Origin: a virus
Virus record (IMG/VR): IMGVR_UViG_3300021197_000592
Span: 34,439-98,438 of that record
Direction: 5' to 3' (one strand)
DNA: 64,000 nt
Below, piece after piece: positions 21,101 through 29,912 of this stretch; position 1 is the first letter of the stretch, and each line of letters starts with the position of its first letter. The notes beneath the pieces were generated by a model that saw only the letters and a list, made by a program, of their open reading frames with translations, had not been told where the DNA came from and ran no database searches. The position numbers and the translations under genes are program-made.

Positions 21101-24100
21101 TATTGCTAATGCGAAACTAGCAAACTCTAGCATTACCGTAAGTGATGGCTCTAACTCAACTGCTACTGCTCTTGGTGGAACGATTACCTTTGCAGGTACG
21201 AGTAATGAAACAACTGTAGCAGAAAGTAGTGGTACAGTTACAATAGGATTACCGGATGCGATAACTGCTAATGTTACTGGTGACTTAACAGGTAATGCTG
21301 ATACGGCAACTGCATTAGCAAATGCAAGAAACATCGGTGGAGTATCATTTGATGGAACTGCAAACATCAACTTACCGGGAGTAAACTCGGCAGGTAATCA
21401 ATCAACTTCAAGTCACGCAAGGTTCCTTTATTCTAATGATGATAGAGATTTAGCCCCCGAAGATTTGACTTATGGTAGATATGTGCATACGTTTTTCAGC
21501 ACTAAAACGGGTTTAACTACGGGTTCAGCAGGTTCAGATTATGTAGATGCAATAGTGCTAAACACTTATTCAGGACAAAGCGGTGGTGATGCAAACGTTC
21601 TCGCCTTTAACAAAAACGCAAGTTCCCCCGCTATTTATCATTACACGGCAGACCAAGCCGGTACTAATTGGGGAACGCCAAAAACATTAGCATATACTGA
21701 TAGCAATATTACAGGTAATGCCGCTACTGCAACTACTGCAACTGCTTTGGCAAATGCACGAACAATTAGCGGAGTATCATTTGATGGTTCTGCGAACATA
21801 AACCTAGTTACAGATAGTAGTGCTAACACCAACTTCCCTGTTGTTTTCACAAACGAAACCAGTGGTGCATTGCATGATGACACAGGAGCATTACGATACA
21901 ATCCTTCTACTGGAACTCTACTTGTTCCTAATTTGAATGTATCAGGAACCACTACTCAAGTGAATACTGTGACGATGGAAGCGGCGAATGCCATTGTGTT
22001 TGAAGGAGCGACATCTGATGCATATGAGACTACTCTTACAATAACAGACCCTACTGCGGATAGGACAATTACTCTGCCAAATGAAACAGGAACACTCGCA
22101 TTAATTTCCGATGTAACTTCTGCGGCAGGAGATGGAGTTACTCTAGCAAATGGTGTAGATAACAGAATAGTCACGGCTACTGGTGCGGCGGCATTGAATG
22201 GTGAGGCAAACCTAACATTCGATGGAAGCGTATTAACTGCACCTGCAATAACAATGGGTAATATTAAACTAAGAAGCACTAATGAAATTGAAACAGATAG
22301 TGGTGCAATACATCTACAATACAATACGGGTAATGCTGTCAATATCGGGTATGCTAGTTCAGACTCAATCCTAGCGCATTGGGGAGAATATGATTTAACA
22401 GGTAGAATACATATTGATAGAAATGTAGATTCTGCTACTGATGCAACGGGTTCTGCTGCTATATTCATTGATTATGATTCATCAGGAACTAATACTCCCG
22501 GTCAAGATAATGAGCATTATGCAATTTATATTGACCAAGATAACTCATCAACTGCTGGTGGTTCAGGTTCAGATGAAATAGAGATGGCAGGTATTTACGT
22601 TGACCAAAGACAAAGCGGTGATGCTAACAGACAATATGCTTTCCAAAGTTATCAAGAGTATGAACCTTCAACTGCACAAACTATTCATTCAATGGCTGCT
22701 GTGAGGACTTCTGTTAATTCTCATATGACTCATGCTAGTGCTACTTTAAGCAGCCTATATGGTCATTACAGCGATGTAAGAATAGAAAAGAATGGAGTTA
22801 ACACCAATTCCTATGCTGAATATAACTACATTGAAGTTAATGATGATAGGGAAAGTGATGTAGGGAACATCTATGGTTCATATAACCAAGTAGATATTGA
22901 AGGTGGTAATAGCAATTCAATATCAACAGGATATGTATATGGTGGTAGATACACAATAGACCACAACGATGACTCAGTTACCACCGCACATGGTTATCTC
23001 ATGTATCTTGATTGGCAAGGTGCTGCCAACGTAACTAATCCTTGGGGATTATATGTTACTGGTGAGACAAAGAATTACTTCTCAGGTAATGTCGGTATAG
23101 GCACTACGAGTCCTTCTGAAGCCCTGCACATTAGAAGTTCTAGCGACCATCCATTAGTATTGGAAAATGACCAAAATGCCGCTTATGTTGGTATCCAATT
23201 CAGCGACCACGCAGGAGGAAGTTATGCACAGAAGGGCGAGTTCAGATTCAATCACGCAGATGGTTCATCACAAGGTAGTGGTGCTTCGTTCACCTTTACT
23301 ACAACAGAATCAGACTTGAGTATAATTGGTGGTAAATTCATCAGCGCAGTTGGTTCAGCGAGTGAACCCGGATTTGGATTTAGTGGCGATGTGGATAATG
23401 GTATGTTCCATCCGGCAACAAATGAAATAGCATTTACTACCGCAGGGGCGGAAGCAGTAAGGTTAGATGCTTCAGGTAATGTCGGAATAGGCACTACGAG
23501 TCCCGATTATGCATTAGACGTAGCAGGTAATATCGGTGTAGACAATATAATTTATCATAATGGAGATGGTAATACTTACCTCAATTTCCAAGACGATGAT
23601 TTCAGAATTGTTGTAGGGAATGATTTAGCGTTCCATTATGATGAATCGGGTACTTCTGTCTTGCACCTATCGTATAACGGGGAAGCAGACGTAAACATTG
23701 GTAATGGTCATTTCTTCTTCGGAGGTTCACAAGGTTCGTATGATACTAAAATGGGAATAGGCACTACTGCTCCCGGTAAAACTCTACACGTTTCTGATGG
23801 TTCAACAAGCGGAATTACAGGTGGGACTAATGCCGCCTTATTGATTACTGATGATGCTAACCCGCGTATTTACTTTGAAGATGTAGGTGAGGGTTCAGGC
23901 GATAGAGTCATGGATATAATGTATGATTCTGAATCATTATCGTTTAACTCCCTAAATGACGCGGCATCTGCATATGATACTCAAAACATAATGGTGATAA
24001 ATCGAGATGGTAATGTCGGAATAGGCACTTCAAGCCCTGATGGTAATTTGCATATATCATCAGGAACTTCGGGAGATTGCACAGTTATCATAGGGGCAGA

Positions 24101-24905
24101 TACAGATAACAATGCAGAAGGAGATGTGCCTCGTCTTTGGTTTAGAGCAGATAACAACATAAACGAAGGTGCTATTCAACTGAGTGATAACGAATTAGAT
24201 ATCATATCAAACGCCAATACAAATAGCGCAATAAGATTCCTAACCGGAACTACTAGCAATACAGGAACAACCGACCCCGCTACAAGCGCATCTGAAAGAA
24301 TGAGAATTACATCTGCTGGTAAAGTTGCAATAGGTAGTACAAGCGCAACTGCCACACTAGATGTGACAGTCGTAGGAAGCAACACTAGCACAAGTGGTAT
24401 TGCTTTCGGTGATGCCAGTAAAGGATATTTGGCCGCAGGTTCAAGTTACGTTTCATTCGCAACAAATGACGGCACTACAAGAATAGCCATAGACAATGGT
24501 GGAGATAATGTAGGGAACGTAGGGATAGGAACTACAACTCCTACACATAAACTAGAGGTAAATGGTTCATTCGCCGCAACTACCAAGTCTTTCGATATAG
24601 AACACCCAACGAAAGAAGGCAAGAGATTGCATCACGGTTCTCTTGAAGGGCCGGAACACGGTGTCTACATCAGAGGTAGATTAGAAGGAGACACAATAGA
24701 ACTACCTGACTACTGGCTAGGTCTAGTTGATGAGGATACAATCACAGTTCAACTAACTCCTAACAAGGGATTCCAACAGATTTACGTTGACCACATAGAG
24801 GACAACAAGGTGTATGTCGGAACTCAGACTGATACTCCGATAGACTGCTTCTACTTCATACAGGCAGAGAGAAAGGATGTCGAGAAAATGGTGGTGGAAT
24901 ACTAA
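15117..24905 (+). CDS. Giant tail fibre/receptor-binding protein (3,262 aa)
   Basis: One uninterrupted 9.8-kb frame. The N-terminal ~200 residues look like a tail attachment domain. Long stretches contain repeats such as ADDAVTSAKIADDA, GNADTATALANAR and NLTVNGTTT, characteristic of marine phage fibres forming trimeric beta-helical shafts. Five or six copies of GNVGIGTTSP-like repeats lie at ~2,660-3,150. The C-terminal ~100 residues (HPTKEGKRLHHGSLEGPEHGVY ... LPDYWLGLV ... DCFYFIQAERKD) match a tip domain common in cyanophage and other marine fibres. Repeat blocks are in-frame, suggesting growth by duplication. Antisense ORFs over this gene are composition shadows. Likely main host-recognition fibre. 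Confidence 0.8.
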   Translation: MVNSNPGFLTTLSATPNTRIVDGTDNIHSGIINALNVATGGNAVISGFNITQEDGGTYTQYDVATGKILRDGILVSVSARSDIAPGVGARADNDWYATVVVDSSNVIQIRTGGSGVSTASVSTLTASDIPVAIIKYPAGTDHDAVDRPVQFLGYNGSTRGLSILNSGSETLRINANATLTKGSATLTLPSSTGTIALTSDITYTSAISEGNSGLIPSGGVGTSNIANDAVTYAKMQNVSGTDKILGRDSSGAGIVEEMTPANVRTMLGIETGATADQSDAEIETAYHNQVAQVSSAERTAGNSTAIKRYTPADIKSMIDAHQTDTNTDVTVANLKTKLNSDFGGDFTIGTQSNDTAILSGHLTVGGNLTVNGATQTINSTVVTIDDPVFTLGGDSAGTNDDKDRGIEFKWHDGANPKVGFFGFDDSVGKFTFIPDSTNSSEVFSGTAGTIVANLEGAVTGNASTATALATSRNFSITGDVTAGAIGFTGAGNVALSTTLADDAVATAKIADDAVTSAKIADATIATGNLADDSVTFAKMQDTSTNNRVLGATTAGTIGEVQVATAMVADDAITSAKIADDAVGADQLASNAVVNASVASNAAIAQSKIDGLVSALSGKEPSQTIGDGLDRTSATLKVDIDGLTIENGIDRTADFIMYDDATNGLRRINPANLFGLLIASDVPDISSAYRATGTALVNADISNSAAISADKIADGSTNKVFTATLKSKLDGVAAGATAGADWSSNVSNISVANSQLAGSIANAKLANSSVTINSNSLNLGGTLTLDTDDFAEGTNKFYTDERVDDRVNTLITDGEGITTTYNDSSNTLTLAAELATTSNKGVASFSSAHFDVTSGAVSIKAASISDSQIASNGSIAQSKIANLVSNLSDKIENLGDLSITSSATELNVLDGIPATLTATELGYVDGVTSAIQTQLNSKLSSVAVADLTDINSLSTSINTNSTHTQLATAKAVKDYITQQQVEDRTYTISATLDGGSTPLLTISDQFGGSSTVAVTGGDRITTTVISDRLHISDSGKGGVASAAFNQGLLTLTHDDGTTTTATVPDSTTDAHGLMTDDQFDKLAAIEAQADVTDKANVVASLGLLNESDTLYLGDAGNDTTVRVRGNFFVDGTTTTINQTEINVQDAIKFEGQTADDHETILRIIDPTADRVISLPDITGTVVTTGDSQTIATGMIANLGVTTGKIASNAVSSGKLATGAVATAKIADDAVTGAKIDFIDDSIAATDTHIMVADGTDYNNVAMSGDATLANDGVLTIANLAVETGMLANLGVTTAKIAADAITGAKIADDAINSEHYTNGSIDEAHIADNAVTVSKISGLTSLGSGTVISSAERTKLSGIATSADVTGTTNVNAAGAVMHTDIPDSDTGFVKRTGSETYDIDTNTYLTSLAVTGLSDIAQLEQNLASITDDHAGLATAKAVKAYVDSIPGGVGGMSFVLEDGDGTELTIADSKEIKFVPASSLLTINWTDVDNGTDADPYDLTFTVDNDLANYDNSSSSFATTTALTNATAATAITGKVLTNLGSGTGGAIAAGDTILAAMQKLETRTALNDAKVTNTDVNVNVSNLTARLPQITESVTIGDATDVTVTTSGALVVTGNLTVNGTTTTLDTTNLAIEDKNIVLGTGNSGSEVLDATGLTLEGGSGDDVTFQYNASADRMELKHGSAFEDFKAGTILAAFTGDLTGDVTGNADTATTLATARSIAGKSFNGSADITIATTDLSDISALDTDLSSVSANDDSLASAKAIKAYVDAQVDTEDTIAELNDTNIGSLSAGHLLIYDSTAGVFDNAIPTGSDTSTIDMTVTGGDGTLAISADLKDPNSLTEMTDDGASSTRTAATADQILVWEDDPGAFRKMTLANLSDFAVQNGAGGISTFKTISVSGQDDIVADDTADTLTLTAGSGITIANTAASDTIAFSIAAGAIANTMLANDSVSFGGVSLDLGQSDATPAFDLADATNYPTSSLSGTITNAQLAGSIANAKLANSSITVSDGSNSTATALGGTITFAGTSNETTVAESSGTVTIGLPDAITANVTGDLTGNADTATALANARNIGGVSFDGTANINLPGVNSAGNQSTSSHARFLYSNDDRDLAPEDLTYGRYVHTFFSTKTGLTTGSAGSDYVDAIVLNTYSGQSGGDANVLAFNKNASSPAIYHYTADQAGTNWGTPKTLAYTDSNITGNAATATTATALANARTISGVSFDGSANINLVTDSSANTNFPVVFTNETSGALHDDTGALRYNPSTGTLLVPNLNVSGTTTQVNTVTMEAANAIVFEGATSDAYETTLTITDPTADRTITLPNETGTLALISDVTSAAGDGVTLANGVDNRIVTATGAAALNGEANLTFDGSVLTAPAITMGNIKLRSTNEIETDSGAIHLQYNTGNAVNIGYASSDSILAHWGEYDLTGRIHIDRNVDSATDATGSAAIFIDYDSSGTNTPGQDNEHYAIYIDQDNSSTAGGSGSDEIEMAGIYVDQRQSGDANRQYAFQSYQEYEPSTAQTIHSMAAVRTSVNSHMTHASATLSSLYGHYSDVRIEKNGVNTNSYAEYNYIEVNDDRESDVGNIYGSYNQVDIEGGNSNSISTGYVYGGRYTIDHNDDSVTTAHGYLMYLDWQGAANVTNPWGLYVTGETKNYFSGNVGIGTTSPSEALHIRSSSDHPLVLENDQNAAYVGIQFSDHAGGSYAQKGEFRFNHADGSSQGSGASFTFTTTESDLSIIGGKFISAVGSASEPGFGFSGDVDNGMFHPATNEIAFTTAGAEAVRLDASGNVGIGTTSPDYALDVAGNIGVDNIIYHNGDGNTYLNFQDDDFRIVVGNDLAFHYDESGTSVLHLSYNGEADVNIGNGHFFFGGSQGSYDTKMGIGTTAPGKTLHVSDGSTSGITGGTNAALLITDDANPRIYFEDVGEGSGDRVMDIMYDSESLSFNSLNDAASAYDTQNIMVINRDGNVGIGTSSPDGNLHISSGTSGDCTVIIGADTDNNAEGDVPRLWFRADNNINEGAIQLSDNELDIISNANTNSAIRFLTGTTSNTGTTDPATSASERMRITSAGKVAIGSTSATATLDVTVVGSNTSTSGIAFGDASKGYLAAGSSYVSFATNDGTTRIAIDNGGDNVGNVGIGTTTPTHKLEVNGSFAATTKSFDIEHPTKEGKRLHHGSLEGPEHGVYIRGRLEGDTIELPDYWLGLVDEDTITVQLTPNKGFQQIYVDHIEDNKVYVGTQTDTPIDCFYFIQAERKDVEKMVVEY

Positions 24906-25669
24906 TGCACTACGGGCCGAAGATAGTCGTAGACAGTCTCGTATTCTGCTTCGATGCAGGTAGTGACAAATGCACAGATGCAGATGACGATTTGGCTAAT
25001 ATGAGAGACATTGGGCCAGTAGAGCATTCTTCTAGGACAGATAGGAGCATGGCTGGCGAGGGTATAACAGCGAATATCTCATTCCCGACTAATACAGGTG
25101 CGGCCAAGGCAATCAACACAGGAGTCACATGGAGAAGAAGCGATGATGACCCTGCTGACCCTTCTAATTTTAACAATAGAGTAGTAATGACCGATAATCT
25201 CGTATTCGCAGACGAATCTGCTTGGTCAATGGAGTTTTGGGCAAAGCCCGATTCTGATTCAGAACACACCTTCCTAAGTCTAGCAGGAAGGTCGGCAACG
25301 AATAACTGGATGATTTGGCAACAGGGAAGTAGCACATGGTATCCTCGTTATCGAGATAACAATTCTAATTATTACAGGGATAGTGCTAACACCAATGTTG
25401 CAGGACCGGATGACTGGCATCAAGTCGTGTTTACTGCTGATACAAGCAGAAACATCGGGTTCTATGTAGATGGTGCTTTGCTTGGTGGTACTACTCAAGC
25501 CGCAGATACACAAGCAACCGTGAATAGAATCATGGCTGGTTATTCCTCTGGAACTTCTAGGTATAATTTCCAAGGAAGTATGCTTTGTGCTAGAATCTAC
25601 GCTAAGACACTATCAGCCGCAGAGGTATTGCAGAACTTTAATGCCACAAGAGGGAGAGTGGGGATATGA
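24905..25669 (+). CDS. LamG-like lectin tail protein 1
   Basis: 254 aa. The N terminus MHYGPKIVVDSLVFCFDAGS is followed by a concanavalin A/LamG jelly-roll: WSMEFWAKPD, DDWHQVVFTADTSRNIGFYVDGALLGG, and the terminal strand-helix ARIYAKTLSAAEVLQNFNATRGR. LamG-type domains bind glycans, so a receptor-binding or decorating role at the fibre tip is likely. The start overlaps the fibre stop (TAATG). Its C-terminal motif is shared with the next three lectin-type ORFs, showing a tandem paralogue cassette. Confidence 0.75.
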   Translation: MHYGPKIVVDSLVFCFDAGSDKCTDADDDLANMRDIGPVEHSSRTDRSMAGEGITANISFPTNTGAAKAINTGVTWRRSDDDPADPSNFNNRVVMTDNLVFADESAWSMEFWAKPDSDSEHTFLSLAGRSATNNWMIWQQGSSTWYPRYRDNNSNYYRDSANTNVAGPDDWHQVVFTADTSRNIGFYVDGALLGGTTQAADTQATVNRIMAGYSSGTSRYNFQGSMLCARIYAKTLSAAEVLQNFNATRGRVGI

Positions 25670-25884
25670 AGTATAGAATAAACGGAGTATCTTATACTGA
25701 GGAAGAATTACAGAGTATCATCTCTGGTACTAATCCAGAGTATTGTGATGAAGAGGGTAACCCAATAGTGGAGTATCAAGACGCCGCTTTGGTTGCGATA
25801 GAAGGAGGTAGTAGTTTCATTCCACTCACATTTGAAGAGGCTATGATTCAATCTAGATTATTATACACTACGGAGGAGGAATAA
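25666..25884 (+). CDS. Small acidic protein in lectin cassette
   Basis: 72 aa, MKYRINGVSYTEEELQ..., acidic with EE at the end, no membrane segment. Overlaps the preceding lectin gene as ATGA and the next ORF as TAATG, so it is translated in the same operon. Function not recognised. The order lectin/small acidic protein recurs at 25884/26060, so it may be a chaperone or accessory of its lectin partner (inference). Confidence 0.6.
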   Translation: MKYRINGVSYTEEELQSIISGTNPEYCDEEGNPIVEYQDAALVAIEGGSSFIPLTFEEAMIQSRLLYTTEEE

Positions 25885-26063
25885 TGTCATTCCACAATGG
25901 TGCTAACGTAGTGACTGATGACATATTGATAAATCAGATTGTAGGCTCAAACACCGATGCTAACTTTCAAGGAGATGTTGCTCTATTCAGGCATTACGAT
26001 GTGGGATTGACAGGAGCAGAAGTAATACAGACCTACGAAGCGACTAGAGGTAGGTTTGTATGA
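25884..26063 (+). CDS. Internally deleted LamG-like protein (59 aa)
   Basis: ATG 25884 overlaps the previous TAA; the stop at 26061-26063 overlaps the next ATG. The N terminus MSFHNGANVVTDDI resembles the start of the next lectin (MGFGNGLTLASPHRI). The C terminus (VALFRHYDVGLTGAEVIQTYEATRGRFV) is the conserved last strand-helix of the LamG paralogues. The ~180-residue sandwich between them is missing, so this is a truncated paralogue that kept both ends and its overlaps. It may be a decaying copy or a small decoy/assembly peptide. Confidence 0.6.
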   Translation: MSFHNGANVVTDDILINQIVGSNTDANFQGDVALFRHYDVGLTGAEVIQTYEATRGRFV

Positions 26064-26182
26064 ATAAGGATTGCATTACAAGCACATTTCGCAGATTGGA
26101 ATTCAGGGATGTAATCAAGAGAGTAGAAGAAGAATATGCAGAAGAGCATTTGAATCCCTATATAGCATTGGAGGAAGAGTAA
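26060..26182 (+). CDS. Small acidic protein (40 aa)
   Basis: ATG 26060 to TAA 26180-26182, coding MNKDCITSTFRRLEFRDVI... and ending in EEE. It overlaps the ORFs on both sides (ATGA, TAATG). Acidic, helical, position equivalent to the 72-aa protein after lectin 1. Function unknown. Confidence 0.5.
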   Translation: MNKDCITSTFRRLEFRDVIKRVEEEYAEEHLNPYIALEEE

Positions 26183-26964
26183 TGGGTTTCGGTAATGGTC
26201 TTACTCTTGCTTCTCCCCACAGGATTCTCTTCAATGTAGATGCCAAGAATACTAAGTGCTATTCTGGTAGTGGTACAACCGTAACTGATTCTATCTCTGG
26301 AACCACTCTCTCATTGAACAATGGTGCGGCATTCTCCAATGGAGCGTTTGCCTTTGATGGTTCAAACGATGGACTGAAAGCAAGTGCGGTTATTCCCGGT
26401 ATGGATTTCCAATACACTCAGGAGTTCACGTTAGAAGTAGTCGCTAAGGTGAAGGAGACTGGTAATGGTTTTCTCATAAACAATAGAGGCGCAAGTGATG
26501 GTACGCAGAACTATCGTGGTTGGGCGTTATTCTCTTCCGGTAGTAGTCCCAATACGATTATCAAAGGGACTATCGGAATGTACAAGGATTCAGCACATCA
26601 TTGGGTTGGGACAGATTGCACCGCCGCAGATTTCACTAACATCGCATACGACAAATGGTGTCACATAGTCTACTCATACGCAGGTAATGGTATAGAGGCC
26701 AGTCTGTTTCTGAATGGTGTCGATAAGAGCGATTATGCCAACCCACCCAATGATAACACAGATGTGATTTATGATGCTAACAACGTAGCAGATACGATAA
26801 ACTACGATTCTGACAACCTGATTTCAATTGGTATAGATAGCGTGAATGACTCTTCCTACGCAAGTTATAGTGATATTGCAATCGCTAGAGTATATGATAT
26901 TGCGCTCACTCCAAAGGAAGTCTTGAAGAACTTCAATTCACTTAGAGGGAGGTTCGGATTGTAA
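26182..26964 (+). CDS. LamG-like lectin tail protein 2
   Basis: 260 aa from ATG 26182 (MGFGNGLTLASPHRILF). The frame is open further upstream, but the earlier codons belong to the overlapping 40-aa gene and this ATG shows the TAATG coupling used throughout the cassette. It is a LamG/concanavalin fold: FAFDGSNDGLKAS, FTLEVVAKV, YDKWCHIVYSYAGNGIEASLFLNGV, terminal AIARVYDIALTPKEVLKNFNSLRGRFGL. Predicted glycan-binding structural protein. Confidence 0.75.
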   Translation: MGFGNGLTLASPHRILFNVDAKNTKCYSGSGTTVTDSISGTTLSLNNGAAFSNGAFAFDGSNDGLKASAVIPGMDFQYTQEFTLEVVAKVKETGNGFLINNRGASDGTQNYRGWALFSSGSSPNTIIKGTIGMYKDSAHHWVGTDCTAADFTNIAYDKWCHIVYSYAGNGIEASLFLNGVDKSDYANPPNDNTDVIYDANNVADTINYDSDNLISIGIDSVNDSSYASYSDIAIARVYDIALTPKEVLKNFNSLRGRFGL

Positions 26965-28280
26965 TGGGAGTAGCAGGTGGTTCTAATATCGCTACGCCTA
27001 GCAGTCTAGGTTTCTCCTTCGACCAATACAACAGTAAGTCACAGAAGGGCAAGGCTTCTATCAACGTAGTGCTGAATCAAAATCTACATGCTGGATGGTC
27101 ACAAAGTTATACAGAAGGAATAGAGTGGAATATGATTGACCCGCCAGTAGGTATTACTGCTCCTGTTGTGTCTTTTCACGATGATGGAACCGGAAATGGT
27201 TATTGGTATTCCTACGGTGACCATGCACCACAGGCTAACAGTACCCAATATTCATATTCCATATATGTGAAGACGACAGATAAGACTGGTGCAAATATTA
27301 GAATGTACACCGCAAACAATCAGGAGAGCGATAGGGTGACTCTAGCATACAAGTATTTCACACCCGAAGGTGAGACAAATTCCTCATATGTTCTGCTTAC
27401 TGGTGCAGACGAGAACTTAGCAGATGAGAGAGGATGGATTAGATTAGAATGGGACAATGCCTTTACCACTGATTCGGATTGTGATTCAGATAGCGTCAGT
27501 CACAGATACAATAGTCTTCAATCAGACCCACACATAGAGAGACTATATCTCTGCGCTCCACAATTAGAGGCGAATGATGTTTGCACTCCTTATGTTCCAG
27601 TAGAAGACTTTGCAAATCAGTTAACGAGGAAACAAACTCCGACCAGTGGGTATAATCTAACATCGGTGAGAGGCAATGCATTGCACAATCTAGTTACTAG
27701 TGACGCTACGGCAACTGAGAACGTGACTTTCTTGGGAGACAATACGATTACCTTCGCAAGCGGAAATAACTTCCAAACAGGAGATATATCCTATCCTACT
27801 GCATTTGACCAAGACTTCTCACTTGAGATATGGATTTACCATGACAGTAGTAATACTTGGGCGAATTCATACAGGGGGAGATTAGTCGGTAGGGGTTCCT
27901 ATGCAGGTTCACATGGATTATGGCGACACCCTACTAATGGAGTAGTTAGTGCGTGGGTCAGGTCTGGTGGAACTAGCAAGGAAAGAACGACTACTTTGAA
28001 TGATAATGCTTGGAATCATGTAGTGATGACATGGGCAAATGATTCTCTTTTGGCGATATACAAGAATGGGGAACTAGGGCAATCATATGCCCCCGGCGAT
28101 ATATCAGGAAATGCACCAGATACAGGAACTTGGATAGTCGGAGGTTCCGGTGCGGCAAGTGGGGCTTCTGGTAGCAACTATATTGGCAAAATCGCCAAAG
28201 TACAAATATACAAAAGTGCGCTCACAGCCAATCAGGTGAAGCAGAACTTTGCGGCGCATAGGGTGAAATTCGGGTTGTGA
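26964..28280 (+). CDS. Two-domain lectin tail protein 3
   Basis: 438 aa. The N-terminal ~220 residues form a separate beta domain resembling carbohydrate-binding modules (YSYSIYVKTTDKTGANIRMY, RGWIRLEWDNAF, RLYLCAPQLEAND). The C-terminal half is a LamG domain (FSLEIWIYHDS, NAWNHVVMTWANDSLLAIYKNGEL) ending AKVQIYKSALTANQVKQNFAAHRVKFGL. TAATG overlap with lectin 2. The fused second domain suggests it contacts a different glycan or the fibre. Confidence 0.7.
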   Translation: MGVAGGSNIATPSSLGFSFDQYNSKSQKGKASINVVLNQNLHAGWSQSYTEGIEWNMIDPPVGITAPVVSFHDDGTGNGYWYSYGDHAPQANSTQYSYSIYVKTTDKTGANIRMYTANNQESDRVTLAYKYFTPEGETNSSYVLLTGADENLADERGWIRLEWDNAFTTDSDCDSDSVSHRYNSLQSDPHIERLYLCAPQLEANDVCTPYVPVEDFANQLTRKQTPTSGYNLTSVRGNALHNLVTSDATATENVTFLGDNTITFASGNNFQTGDISYPTAFDQDFSLEIWIYHDSSNTWANSYRGRLVGRGSYAGSHGLWRHPTNGVVSAWVRSGGTSKERTTTLNDNAWNHVVMTWANDSLLAIYKNGELGQSYAPGDISGNAPDTGTWIVGGSGAASGASGSNYIGKIAKVQIYKSALTANQVKQNFAAHRVKFGL

Positions 28281-28284
28281 TTAG

Positions 28285-29904
28285 ATGGCAGATAGTGACA
28301 AGGTAATTACGATAACGCCCAATACTAGCGTAGCGACTACGCACCCAGAAATCAAGTTCGTAGGGAAGGATAACTCTCCCATGTACCTGAGAGTATTGGA
28401 TGACAATTCACTGTCCTTTGAGGGAGCAGAAGGACAGGTCTTCTCAATGAGTCCCACTCTCTCTAGTGGAGATATATTCAGCGTGAATGATATCTCAGGA
28501 GTCCAAAGCATGTCAGTGAATGCTGATGGTACAATCACAATGGACGCTCAGACCAAATCAGTCACGATAAAGAACAACGCATCGGCCACTTCTACTCTCA
28601 TCCTAGAGAATACGAATGCTGATGCGGTTGATGGGCCTATATTGGAGTTCTATCGTAATACTCCTTCCCCCGCAGATGGTGATGATACTGGTGCTATCGT
28701 ATGGGCAATGAAGAATGACAATGGAGACAGACACGAATATGGTAGAATAGTCATGGAGTATAGCGATGCTTCTGATGGTAGTGAAGATGGTGAATTAATA
28801 TTCAAACTAACAGAAGCAGGTTCGGCAGAACAGGAGTTCATGAGACTTCGTGGTGGTTCTAGGCAGATTGAGTTGAATACTGCTCAAGATGACATAGACC
28901 TATGTTACAATTCTGATGCGACTGCTGATTTCTTCTACATCAATGCGAATACTCAACGGATAGGAGTTGGAGATGCAGGTACTGCTCCTGACTATCTATT
29001 ACACCTAGAGGGAATAGATGGTGGCAATGGAGAGTTATTTGTTGAGAGGGCTAGTGGTACAGGTATTCGTATTCAAGCACAGGCAAGTTTTGGGTCTATT
29101 GGGACTACAACCAATGACGATTTTGGTTTGATAAGTAATGGTTCAACTAGAGTGCATGTACAGAATGATGGCAAGGTTGGAATAGGTACTACTAGTCCGG
29201 GCGAACTTCTTCATCTAAGTAGTGGGGCGGCAGGGGATAGCGTTTCCTTGAAGGTCACAAATACTGATGATACTAATAACGCATCCATTGCTTCTCTTCA
29301 TCTTGAAAGCCAAAAGGGAACAGATAGCAATTTCTATATTGAGCATGATGCTTATGGTGTAACTAAATTCTATAACGGTCAGGGAGCAAAGACTCATGCT
29401 TTGACTATAAATGCGTCAGGAAATATAGACATAGTTGGAAAATTACAATCAACTAATGATGATGGTTGGAATCTTTTCCAGAAACTAACATTCGGTAAGT
29501 TGGATTACGGAACTGCCGCAGGTGGTGGTTCAGGACTTACTTCTTTTACTATTGATGACAATGAAGCAGGGACTGGTTCTGTTGGCATACCCAAAGACAT
29601 CACAATAAGAGCCGTACACTTTAGAACAAACGGAGTAGTTCTGTCTGGGACAACTGCACAGGTTTGGAGAATATTCGCAAATGGGGATGCAGGGCAAGGA
29701 ACGTTGACTAACATATCTCTTAACGCTGGCAACTTCACAAGGCAGAATTCCGAGAATGCTAATGCAACAGGACATAATTATGTTGTAACTGGCCTAAGTG
29801 CATCCTACGATGCTGGTGATGTTATGTCTGTAAGGAGAGAATCGGGTGCGGTAGATATGGGTGATGTATTCGTGGATATCTATTACAGTGTAGATAACGC
29901 ATAG
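28285..29904 (+). CDS. Tail fibre-like protein with GIGTTSP repeat
   Basis: 539 aa, starting MADSDKVITITPNTSVATTHPEIKF. It contains a GKVGIGTTSPGELLHLSS repeat like those in the 3,262-aa fibre and an FAP-like central region (DGPILEFYRN ... GDDTGAIVWAMKNDNGDRHEYGRI) common in marine phage fibres. The C-terminal ~130 residues are a separate beta domain. Probably a secondary fibre or whisker; shared repeats indicate exchange with the giant fibre. Confidence 0.65.
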   Translation: MADSDKVITITPNTSVATTHPEIKFVGKDNSPMYLRVLDDNSLSFEGAEGQVFSMSPTLSSGDIFSVNDISGVQSMSVNADGTITMDAQTKSVTIKNNASATSTLILENTNADAVDGPILEFYRNTPSPADGDDTGAIVWAMKNDNGDRHEYGRIVMEYSDASDGSEDGELIFKLTEAGSAEQEFMRLRGGSRQIELNTAQDDIDLCYNSDATADFFYINANTQRIGVGDAGTAPDYLLHLEGIDGGNGELFVERASGTGIRIQAQASFGSIGTTTNDDFGLISNGSTRVHVQNDGKVGIGTTSPGELLHLSSGAAGDSVSLKVTNTDDTNNASIASLHLESQKGTDSNFYIEHDAYGVTKFYNGQGAKTHALTINASGNIDIVGKLQSTNDDGWNLFQKLTFGKLDYGTAAGGGSGLTSFTIDDNEAGTGSVGIPKDITIRAVHFRTNGVVLSGTTAQVWRIFANGDAGQGTLTNISLNAGNFTRQNSENANATGHNYVVTGLSASYDAGDVMSVRRESGAVDMGDVFVDIYYSVDNA

Positions 29905-29912
29905 GTGATAAT

